Shown: positions 7,701 through 12,201 of the stretch, in pieces
Numbering within the stretch: position 1 is the stretch's first letter
How the letters are laid out: the number at the start of each line of letters is the position of its first letter
NCBI GenBank assembly: GCA_019421525.1
Contig: JAHZFC010000056.1
Span: forward strand, 1 to 12,201
From: Clostridiales bacterium
GTDB lineage: Bacteria; Bacillota; Clostridia; Oscillospirales; Oscillospiraceae
Direction of reading: 5' to 3'
DNA length: 12,201 bases
Translations under genes and position numbers: made by a program
Notes under the pieces: generated by a model
Told to the model about the DNA's origin: nothing
Seen by the model: the letters and a program-made list of their open reading frames with translations, nothing else
Databases searched by the model: none

Positions 7701-8281
7701 GTGACGCACTCGTCATCAGCCTGGGGCAGCCGTCCCTCAGTGACCTCCAGCAGGTTGAGCGTCTCCGGCAGGGAGCGCACCGCCACCACCGCGTCCTCCG
7801 CCGTGGCGTCCAGGGTCCAGCTCCCCTCCACGGCGGACACTCCCTCCGCCTGGGACAGGGCGTCCAGGTCGCCGTCAACCAGGCCCAGGGTGGAGATGAC
7901 ATAGCCGTCCATGAGGTGGGTGCGGTCATAATAGTTGTCCGCAGTGTACTCCATATCCGGCGCCGTGGTGCGCAGCCCGGCCAGAAAGGCCACCGCCAGC
8001 GCCGCGAGCACCAGGATGGAGAGAAAGCGGCTGAAGGTGGACTTGACCTCCCGCACCGCGTCAGTAGTCAGGCGGTTGCGTCTTTTCCCCATCCGGCCGC
8101 GCCGGCTGGGGGCCCCTTTCCCATATTTATGCTCGGGCGGAGTGGATCCGCCCTCCGCCGAGGTCCTGCCTTCGGCAAAACGCTCGTCCGCCGCACCCGC
8201 GGCGTCCCGGCTCTCGCCGGGTCCCTCACTCCGGCCGCGCCGGACGGGGACCTTCCGTGCGGCCTTATCTTCCCTTACCAT
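4775..8281 (-). CDS. FtsX-type ABC transporter permease with long extracellular coiled coil
   Basis: The 1168-residue permease pairs with the ATPase encoded just upstream; substrate unknown. From the N-terminus: a 63-residue basic, disordered extension, a first membrane helix (about 86-105), a large outside region, a long coiled coil rich in Asp, Glu, Gln and Leu (about 280-610, repeats such as ELDDARQQLDDGW), FtsX domain one with three helices (about 635-755), a helix near 803-823, a second outside domain, and FtsX domain two with three helices (about 1035-1153), ending KKVDMVESLKTVE. This is the MacB/FtsX layout seen in Gram-positive exporters. The start at 8281 overlaps the ATPase stop and has GGAGGAG five bases upstream. 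An alternative Met at 8092 begins MGKRRNR, close to where related permeases begin, but has no ribosome binding site. A role in peptide, lipid or cell-wall-linked transport is a guess. Confidence 0.88.
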   Translation of the reverse strand: MVREDKAARKVPVRRGRSEGPGESRDAAGAADERFAEGRTSAEGGSTPPEHKYGKGAPSRRGRMGKRRNRLTTDAVREVKSTFSRFLSILVLAALAVAFLAGLRTTAPDMEYTADNYYDRTHLMDGYVISTLGLVDGDLDALSQAEGVSAVEGSWTLDATAEDAVVAVRSLPETLNLLEVTEGRLPQADDECVTESMLLTKLGLSVGDTLTLTLDGDNADSLKQKEYTIVGVADSPLYVGTDRGSSTLGGGSVDAYVYIPKGNFDLDYYTEAYFTFDGLAELNNYGDEYEDRLDQYLDSLDALADERAQLRYDTLVGDAQAELDDARQELDDARAEADQELADAQAELDDARQQLDDGWQDYNDGLDTLDREIQNGRQELEDARQQLEQSETDLADGQAQYEDGLEQYNDGLAQYEQGLADYEDGLAQYNENKDTLDQQQAQVDEGYAQYEAALAPYVGTPYYDMAVAQAAEQKAQLDAAQEQLDQGYAQLEAAGAELEAAKATLDETKATLDESKATLDETAQQLDDARQAITDGWADYNSGLATLEREERDGRQELADALQELQDGETEYADGLQEYEDGKAEADEKIADAEQTLADAQAEVDDIDQCEWYVLGRDTNSGVVGYAQDAERVSNLANVFPVIFFLVAALACLTTMTRMVEDQRTEIGALKALGFSRSAISKKYIGYAFWASFIGGLVGLAVGCTLIPAVIANAFNIMYNIPSLQFKVQPAVCVLAVAAAVVCTTGAALWACLSTLMDTPANLMRPKSPKAGKRVFLEYIRPVWRRLSFTWKVTMRNLFRYQRRFWMTVIGIGGCTALIVTGFGLHESIFDILDKQFDEISLYDATVGSEDGAAADQLDQVTAYLEEHEGIERYLECYQSTADASVDGVPAKSAYLFVVEDLDTFTQFIDLRHRTDDQPVELTDDGVVITEKLSEMLEVETGDTITLEQDDQRVQATVTDIVENYVYHYVYMTENCYEDLFGERAGMNTILVAYADGTGQGESDTVSSDLMAMDAVASYSYIATIRDSFTDSMNAINYAVVIIILAAAALAFVVLYNLTNINITERIRELATLKVLGFYDREITAYVYRENVFLTLFGIALGLVLGRFLHAWMVLTVEVDLVMFGRTAPPYAYLLAAALTVVFSVVVNIAAHFKLKKVDMVESLKTVE
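8093..8243. repeat. Direct-repeat-bounded GC-rich segment in the permease N-terminus
   Basis: The 13-mer CCGGCCGCGCCGG occurs at 8093-8105 and 8231-8243, 138 bases apart, a multiple of three. Both copies encode RRGR in the permease frame. Between them lies a perfect hairpin (GGGCGGA 8135-8141, TCCGCCC 8147-8153). The translated segment is basic, low in hydrophobic residues and appears disordered. It looks like a small repeat that inserted or duplicated in frame between the coupled start and the usual permease start. Confidence 0.45.
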
Positions 8282-8988
8282 TCGATCTCCTCCACCGGGG
8301 TGGGCGCGTCATTGAGCTCCATCTTGTCCACCTTGCCGTTCTTGATGTGGATGACCCGGTCGGCCATGGGGGTGAGGGCGGTGTTGTGGGTGATGACCAC
8401 CACCGTCATGCCCTGCTGGCGGCAGGTGTCCTGGAGCAGCTTCAAGATCGCCTTGCCGGTGATATAGTCCAGGGCTCCGGTGGGCTCGTCGCACAGCAGC
8501 AGCTTGGGGTTCTTGGCAAGGGCCCGGGCAATGGCCACCCGCTGCTGCTCACCGCCGGACAGCTGGGCGGGGAAGTTGTCCAGCCGGTGGCCCAGCCCCA
8601 CATGCTCCAGCACCTGCCGGGCGTCCATGGGGTCGTCGCAGATCTGGGAGGCCAGCTCCACGTTCTCCAGAGCCGTCAGGTTCTGTACCAGGTTGTAGAA
8701 CTGGAACACGAAGCCGATATCATGACGGCGGTAGGTGGTGAGCTGCTTGGCGTTGAAGTCGCTGACCCGGGTGCCGTCCACCGTGATGACCCCGCTGGTG
8801 CAGGCGTCCATCCCGCCCAGCATGTTGAGCACCGTGGTCTTGCCCGCCCCTGACGGGCCCACGATGATGGCGAACTCCCCTTTTTCGATGGCGAAGTCCA
8901 CCCCATCCACCGCCTTGATGGTCACCTCGCCCATCTGGTATTCTTTCTTGACGTTTTCAAAGGAAATATAGCTCATCCATCTCACCAT
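8275..8988 (-). CDS. ABC transporter ATP-binding protein (LolD/MacB type)
   Basis: This 237-residue protein hydrolyses ATP at the inner face of the membrane to drive the FtsX-type permease encoded next to it. All nucleotide-binding motifs are intact: Walker A GPSGAGKT (44-51), Q-loop Gln96 in FVFQFYNL, signature LSGGEQQR (143-150), Walker B LLLCDEP (163-169) with the GALD D-loop, and the switch His201. The FVFQFYNLVQNLTALENV stretch is typical of the LolD/MacB class. The start at 8988 has a weak AGGGTGG just upstream; Met5 at 8976 (MSYISFEN) is an alternative, preceded by GGTGAG. The TAA at 8275-8277 overlaps the permease ATG, so the two are one operon and are translationally coupled. Regulation is unknown; a promoter is proposed at 9027-9056. 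Confidence 0.93.
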   Translation of the reverse strand: MVRWMSYISFENVKKEYQMGEVTIKAVDGVDFAIEKGEFAIIVGPSGAGKTTVLNMLGGMDACTSGVITVDGTRVSDFNAKQLTTYRRHDIGFVFQFYNLVQNLTALENVELASQICDDPMDARQVLEHVGLGHRLDNFPAQLSGGEQQRVAIARALAKNPKLLLCDEPTGALDYITGKAILKLLQDTCRQQGMTVVVITHNTALTPMADRVIHIKNGKVDKMELNDAPTPVEEIEW

Positions 8989-9026
8989 CCACCCTGCATT
9001 CCGATCCGTGAATATATTATAAAATT

Positions 9027-9056
9027 AGTATACTACTGAAAGGAAAACCAGTGCAA
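9027..9056 (-). promoter_or_regulatory. Possible promoter of the ABC exporter operon
   Basis: On the minus strand, TTGCAC (9056-9051) is separated by 18 bases from TATACT (9032-9027), inside an AT-rich island that contrasts with the GC-rich genes. TATAAT at 9021-9016 is a second possible -10 but lacks a good -35. The palindrome TAGTATACTA (9026-9035) covers the first -10 and could be an operator. Confidence 0.35.
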
Positions 9057-9157
9057 CCATTCCCATCGAAAATTCAAGGATCGTTTACAAATCCTTTTAC
9101 GTATCCCATCTCCTGTCAAAGGCCGCGCTCCTCCCCGCCTGTTCCTGGAAGTTGTCA

Positions 9158-9187
9158 TTGACAAACCATCGCTTTTTCCCATAAAAT
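9158..9187 (+). promoter_or_regulatory. Promoter of the mntP leader
   Basis: A perfect -35 TTGACA (9158-9163) is followed after 18 bases by TAAAAT (9182-9187), five of six matches to the -10 consensus. Transcription would start near 9194, directly at the base of the riboswitch. Confidence 0.75.
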
Positions 9188-9195
9188 AGAGATAA

Positions 9196-9287
9196 GATAA
9201 GGGAGTAGTCGGCGGCCTTGTGCCGTGGTCCGGTCAACATACTGGCGGAGGGTCCGCCTGGCCGGTCCGTTTGTGATGAGACTTATC
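9196..9287 (+). promoter_or_regulatory. yybP-ykoY manganese riboswitch
   Basis: The leader of mntP carries the hallmarks of this aptamer: GGGAGTAG at 9201-9208 just after the 5' P1 strand (GATAAG 9196-9201), GGTCAACATACTGG in the middle, and TGATGAGACTTATC closing the element with the 3' P1 strand (CTTATC 9282-9287). The family binds Mn2+ and in several bacteria raises expression of manganese exporters when the ion is abundant. The 3' P1 strand overlaps an intrinsic terminator, so a transcriptional ON switch is expected. The position directly in front of mntP supports the assignment. Confidence 0.88.
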
Positions 9288-9315
9288 CGCGCATGCGGGT
9301 ATGGTCTCTTTTTTT
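9278..9315 (+). terminator. Riboswitch-controlled attenuator in the mntP leader
   Basis: GAGAC (9278-9282) pairs with GTCTC (9304-9308) and ATCCGC (9285-9290) with GCGGGT (9295-9300), giving an almost continuous stem with loop GCAT, followed by seven T (9309-9315). The left arm includes the 3' P1 strand of the aptamer, so manganese-stabilised P1 and the terminator exclude each other. Confidence 0.82.
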
Positions 9316-9356
9316 GTCCTCCCGCATAGTCTTCATAGAAAGAAAGGGATCTAGAA

Positions 9357-9923
9357 ATGGGACTGGGAGAACTGTTCATCCTAGCTGTGGGCCTGGCCAT
9401 GGACGCTTTCGCCGTGGCCGTGTGCAAGGGCCTGTCCATCCGGGAGCTGAAGCTGCGCCAGGCGCTGCTGGTGGGGCTGTGGTTCGGGGTGTTCCAGGGG
9501 CTGATGCCCGCCCTGGGCTATCTGCTGGGCTCCGCCTTTTCCGGGCTGGTCCAGTCGGTGGACCACTGGGTGGCCTTCATCCTGCTGTGCATCATCGGCG
9601 GCAATATGATCCGGGAGGGCGTAAAGGGGGATGAGGAGGACTGCGACCCCTCTCTGTCCTTCGGCGTCATGCTCATGCTGGCGGTGGCCACCTCCATCGA
9701 CGCGCTGGCCGTGGGCATCACCTTTGCCTTTCTGAACGTGCCTATCCTGGCTGCCGTGGCCTTCATCGGGGTGATCACCTTCGTCATCTCCGCCCTGGGG
9801 GTAAAGGTGGGCAACGTGTTCGGCGCCCGGTACAAGTCCAAGGCGGAGATCTTCGGCGGCGTGGTGCTCATCCTCATCGGCAGCAAGATCCTGCTGGAGC
9901 ACCTGGGGCTCCTGCCGTTCTGA
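9357..9923 (+). CDS. mntP: Manganese efflux pump MntP
   Basis: This 188-residue membrane protein exports Mn2+ and protects the cell from manganese excess. It has six predicted membrane helices, the usual size of the family, and the two family signatures GLAMDAFAVAVCKG with Asp16 and ATSIDALAVGITFAF with Asp115, the repeated acidic positions implicated in metal transport. GGNMIREG (81-88) lies after the third helix, and a short acidic loop (about 91-98) joins the two halves. The ATG at 9357 is preceded by AAAGG (9343-9347). The manganese riboswitch and attenuator upstream explain regulation: the pump is made when manganese is high. A terminator follows at 9966, so mntP is probably monocistronic. 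Nothing is missing or odd in the protein. Confidence 0.95.
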   Translation: MGLGELFILAVGLAMDAFAVAVCKGLSIRELKLRQALLVGLWFGVFQGLMPALGYLLGSAFSGLVQSVDHWVAFILLCIIGGNMIREGVKGDEEDCDPSLSFGVMLMLAVATSIDALAVGITFAFLNVPILAAVAFIGVITFVISALGVKVGNVFGARYKSKAEIFGGVVLILIGSKILLEHLGLLPF

Positions 9924-9965
9924 GGGGAGCCGGTCCGGCCTGCACCGCATGCATATAAAGGGAAA

Positions 9966-9997
9966 CGCCCGGGCCAAGCGGCCCGGGCGGTCATTTT
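9966..9997 (+). terminator. Terminator after mntP
   Basis: CGCCCGGGCC (9966-9975) and GGCCCGGGCG (9980-9989) form a perfect 10-bp stem with loop AAGC, followed by GTCATTTT. GGGAAA (9960-9965) and TTTCCC (9995-10000) can extend the structure, and on the minus strand that flank gives no strong T run. Confidence 0.7.
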
Positions 9998-10013
9998 CCC
10001 TGGTTCGGAACAT

Positions 10014-10062
10014 GGGAGGAAGGAGATCATGGTTGTAGTTAGTGTTGGCTAACTACAACCAT
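10014..10062 (+). promoter_or_regulatory. Perfect 14-bp inverted repeat on a strong ribosome binding site and 7-codon open frame
   Basis: ATGGTTGTAGTTAG (10029-10042) and its exact complement (10049-10062) flank the loop TGTTGG. The first arm begins with an ATG preceded by GGGAGGAAGGAG (10014-10025), a very strong ribosome binding site, and the frame reads MVVVSVG then TAA (10050-10052). It may be a leader peptide, an operator with GTTAG/CTAAC half sites, or the relic of a lost gene start. No T tract follows, so it is not a terminator. The remaining stretch to gdhA is AT-rich and holds only the gdhA promoter and TTGCA motifs. Confidence 0.4.
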
Positions 10063-10255
10063 AAGTTAGCATACTTCAACTGTGTTGTCAACCCTTTTTT
10101 GAAAAATTTTATGTCCGCATTCCCCCCGCCCTATCCCCATTCTGCAGGAAGTCTTTCATTTTGGAAGACCCTTCCGTCATTTTGAGACATCTCTTGCAGA
10201 TCAGAAGCCTTTTTTCATGCAAAACAGATTTTTTTGCAATTTTTTAAATATCCTC

Positions 10256-10284
10256 TTGCAAATCTCCCTCTGCCGTTGTAGAAT
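10256..10284 (+). promoter_or_regulatory. gdhA promoter
   Basis: TTGCAA (10256-10261) lies 17 bases before TAGAAT (10279-10284), five of six matches to the -10 consensus. Transcription would begin near 10291, giving a leader of about 50 bases. The -35 is embedded in CTCTTGCAAATC, which recurs as CTCTTGCAGATC at 10191-10202. Confidence 0.65.
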
Positions 10285-10340
10285 GACTGCATCACATTAA
10301 AGTATCAAGCTCCATTCAAAGAAGAAAAGGAGAGACAACG

Positions 10341-11687
10341 ATGTCTATCAAAAACCAATACCTGCTGTCCGTGCTGGACGGCCTGAAGACCCGCAACGCC
10401 CACGAGCCCGAATTCCTCCAGGCCGTGGAGGAGGTGCTGGAGTCCCTGGAGCCCGTCATCGAGTCCGACCCCCGCTACGAGCAGCGGAACATCATCGGCC
10501 GCATGGTGGAGCCCGAGCGGGTGGTCATGTTCCGGGTGCCCTGGGTGGATGACCAGGGCAAGGTCCAGGTCAACCGGGGCTACCGGGTGCAGTTCAACTC
10601 CGCCATCGGCCCCTACAAGGGCGGCCTGCGGTTCCACCCCACCGTCAACCTGTCCGTCATCAAGTTCCTGGGCTTTGAGCAGGTGTTCAAGAACTCCCTG
10701 ACCACCCTGCCCATGGGCGGCGGCAAGGGCGGCTCCGACTTCGACCCCAAGGGCAAGAGCGACGCCGAGGTCATGCGCTTCTGCCAGTCCTTCATGACCG
10801 AGCTCTACCGCCACATTGGCCCGGACACCGACGTGCCCGCCGGCGACATCGGCGTGGGCGGCCGGGAGATCGGCTACCTCTTCGGCCAGTACAAGAAGAT
10901 CCGCAACGAGTGGTCCGGCGTGCTCACCGGCAAGGGCCTGAGCTATGGCGGCTCCCTGGCCCGCACCGAGGCCACCGGCTTCGGCCTGTGCTACTTTGCC
11001 GACGCCCAGCTCAGGGACAACGGCCAGTCCTTTGCCGGCAAGCGGGTGGTGATCTCCGGCTCGGGAAACGTGGCCATCTACGCCAACCAGAAGTGTACCC
11101 AGCTGGGCGGCAAGGTGGTGGCCATGTGCGACTCCAACGGCTACATCGTGGATGAGAACGGCATCGACTACAAGGTCATCCAGGAGATCAAGGAGGTCAA
11201 ACGGGACCGCATCAAGACCTATCTGGACTATGTGCCCACCGCCAAGTATGTGGAGGGCTGCTCCGGTATCTGGACGGTGCCCTGCGACATCGCCCTGCCC
11301 TGCGCCACCCAGAACGAGCTCAACGAGGAGTCCGCCCGCGCCCTCATCGCCAACGGCTGCATCGGCGTGTTCGAGGGGGCCAACATGCCCTGCACCCCCG
11401 AGGCCATCACCGCCATCAAGGGCGCCGGCCTGATGTTCTCCCCCGCCAAGGCGTCCAACGCCGGCGGCGTGGCCACCTCCGGCCTGGAGATGAGCCAGAA
11501 CTCCGGCCGCATCAGCTGGACCTTCGAGGAAGTGGACGGTAAGCTCAAGGGTATCATGGAGGGCATCTACAAGGCCTGCGCCGACGCCGCGGAGAAGTAC
11601 GGCATGAAGGGCGACATCCAGGCCGGCGCCAACATCGCCGGCTTCCTGAAGGTGGCCGACGCCATGCTCTGGCAGGGAATTTGTTAA
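10341..11687 (+). CDS. gdhA: Glutamate dehydrogenase (GdhA type, probably NADP-dependent)
   Basis: This 448-residue cytoplasmic enzyme interconverts 2-oxoglutarate plus ammonia and glutamate, linking nitrogen and carbon metabolism. The length matches the hexameric bacterial family (about 450). Landmarks are PYKGGLRFHP with substrate-binding Lys93, LPMGGGKGGSDFDP with catalytic Lys129, DVPAGDIGVGGREIGY with Asp169, TGKGLSYGGSLARTEATGFG (197-215), and the Rossmann glycine motif SGSGNVA (239-245). The GSGNVA loop followed by CDSNGYI resembles the NADP-linked E. coli enzyme more than the clostridial NAD-linked one, but cofactor choice is uncertain from this alone. The ATG at 10341 has AAAGGAG (10326-10332) 8 bases upstream. 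It ends TAA TAG, two stops in a row. Its own promoter and a strong terminator make it a single-gene unit. Confidence 0.96.
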   Translation: MSIKNQYLLSVLDGLKTRNAHEPEFLQAVEEVLESLEPVIESDPRYEQRNIIGRMVEPERVVMFRVPWVDDQGKVQVNRGYRVQFNSAIGPYKGGLRFHPTVNLSVIKFLGFEQVFKNSLTTLPMGGGKGGSDFDPKGKSDAEVMRFCQSFMTELYRHIGPDTDVPAGDIGVGGREIGYLFGQYKKIRNEWSGVLTGKGLSYGGSLARTEATGFGLCYFADAQLRDNGQSFAGKRVVISGSGNVAIYANQKCTQLGGKVVAMCDSNGYIVDENGIDYKVIQEIKEVKRDRIKTYLDYVPTAKYVEGCSGIWTVPCDIALPCATQNELNEESARALIANGCIGVFEGANMPCTPEAITAIKGAGLMFSPAKASNAGGVATSGLEMSQNSGRISWTFEEVDGKLKGIMEGIYKACADAAEKYGMKGDIQAGANIAGFLKVADAMLWQGIC

Positions 11688-11725
11688 TAGAAACGTCTGA
11701 GTGCAGCAACAAGTCATATGATACG

Positions 11726-11766
11726 AAAGCCCTCCCGCCAGGAGTTCCCCGGCGGGAGGGCTTTTT
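11726..11766 (+). terminator. gdhA terminator
   Basis: AAAGCCCTCCCGCC (11726-11739) pairs perfectly with GGCGGGAGGGCTTT (11751-11764) around an 11-base loop, and the stem runs into a five-T tract (11762-11766). The A-rich left flank means it could also work on the minus strand. Confidence 0.92.
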
Positions 11767-11969
11767 GCAAGGGCCCCGGCCCTTGCGATCCGTTGAGGCT
11801 GTCCCAGCCTCCGGCGGCCTACTTTTCGCTCGTGCGAAAAGTAGGCAAAAGCACGCTTAGGGGCGCTGATCAGGCGGGCGAAGGCCGCGCCCTTATAATC
11901 ACCCCGTTTTTACGGGGCCCAGGATAGGCTGTGCGTCCGTCTTTTTCCGGCGCACAAAGCGGGACGCAC
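11767..11969. repeat. Cluster of tandem hairpins, probable intergenic repeat element
   Basis: Five inverted repeats follow one another after the gdhA terminator: GCAAGGGCC/GGCCCTTGC (11767-11786), GAGGCT/AGCCTC (11795-11811), the perfect 13-bp GCCTACTTTTCGC/GCGAAAAGTAGGC with loop TCGT (11817-11846), CCCCGT/ACGGGG (11902-11917) and GTGCGTCC/GGACGCAC (11931-11969). No open frame with a ribosome binding site is seen on either strand. The CTACTTTT...AAAAGTAG core is of the type found scattered between genes in GC-rich gut Clostridia, as I recall; a genome search is needed to show copies. The stretch 11970-12053 holds nothing I can identify. Confidence 0.5.
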
Positions 11970-12149
11970 GAAGCGCCACTTTCCGCTGCCGCTCTGTCGT
12001 GCTGTTTTACGGTGCGGACGGTCTATGAGACAGCGCCTGATGTTTCTTTTGTTTCAAATCTCTTCTTCCGGCGGCACCGCCGCCTCCCAATGGGGGCAAG
12101 TTTCATTGACCCGCCGGTCTTTGAGCATGGGATATGCACAGTGCCCATA

Positions 12150-12201
12150 CTAGATCGCAATGTAGTCACTGGGTCCTCTCCGAACGTAGTGCTGGTAAAC
12201 G
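12150..12201 (-). CDS. Possible 3' end of a minus-strand gene running off the window
   Basis: Reading from the right edge on the minus strand, the frame gives VYQHYVRRGPSDYIAI and then TAG (12152-12150). The composition looks protein-like, but only 16 codons are visible. The same frame continues after the TAG for 31 codons to a TGA at 12054, with two cysteines and an acidic end (PPEEEI). I cannot name a family. Confidence 0.25.
   Translation of the reverse strand, partial: VYQHYVRRGPSDYIAI

Noticed and set aside
4712..8467. A 1251-codon plus-strand open frame opposite the ABC permease
   Set aside because: It is rich in His, Val, Gln and Leu runs and is the antisense shadow of the GC-biased, repeat-rich permease gene; no ribosome binding site and no family features are visible.
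10305..11717. 470-codon minus-strand frame opposite gdhA
   Set aside because: gdhA is certain on the plus strand with promoter, ribosome binding site and terminator; the reverse frame is a shadow.
11718..11927. 69-codon plus-strand frame after gdhA
   Set aside because: It runs straight through the gdhA terminator and the hairpin cluster and has no ribosome binding site.

Overview
The window looks like chromosomal DNA from a GC-rich anaerobic Firmicute. The style (GC-rich codons, strong AGGAGG-type ribosome binding sites, AT-rich promoter islands between GC-rich genes, hairpin-dense intergenic repeats) suggests an Oscillospiraceae-like gut Clostridium such as the Flavonifractor/Pseudoflavonifractor group. 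The taxon is an inference from style; there is no rRNA gene or other marker to confirm it.

Left part (1-4740, plus strand): the 3' end of an ABC-class P-loop ATPase (COG3044 type) is followed by its own promoter and a compact four-gene restriction-modification operon. The genes are a C5-cytosine DNA methyltransferase (830-2047), a Sau3AI/MutH-type restriction endonuclease with a TTG start (2104-3501), a Vsr-like mismatch endonuclease overlapping it by ATGA (3498-3965), and an unrecognised 220-residue protein with a strong ribosome binding site (4000-4662). The unknown protein carries a residue pattern that resembles a PD-(D/E)XK nuclease core. A perfect 20-bp hairpin terminator closes the operon. 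The logic is coherent: the endonuclease cuts unmodified GATC-type sites, the methyltransferase protects them, and Vsr would repair T:G mismatches arising when the methylated cytosine deaminates. The role of the fourth gene is open and is the best lead in the window.

Middle part (4775-8988, minus strand): an ABC exporter pair, an ATP-binding subunit followed by a 1168-residue FtsX-type permease with a long, internally duplicated extracellular coiled coil. The two genes overlap. The permease N-terminus carries an unusual 63-residue basic, disordered extension, part of which is bounded by 13-bp in-frame direct repeats.

Right part (9150-11770, plus strand): a TTGACA promoter, a yybP-ykoY manganese riboswitch with an overlapping intrinsic terminator, and mntP (manganese efflux pump). 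An intergenic region follows with a perfect 14-bp inverted repeat placed on a strong ribosome binding site and a 7-codon open frame, then gdhA (glutamate dehydrogenase) with a clear promoter and terminator.

Right edge (11767-12201): no convincing full gene. The stretch is a chain of short hairpins, including a perfect 13-bp one, of the type expected of an intergenic repeat. It ends with what may be the last codons of a minus-strand gene running off the window.
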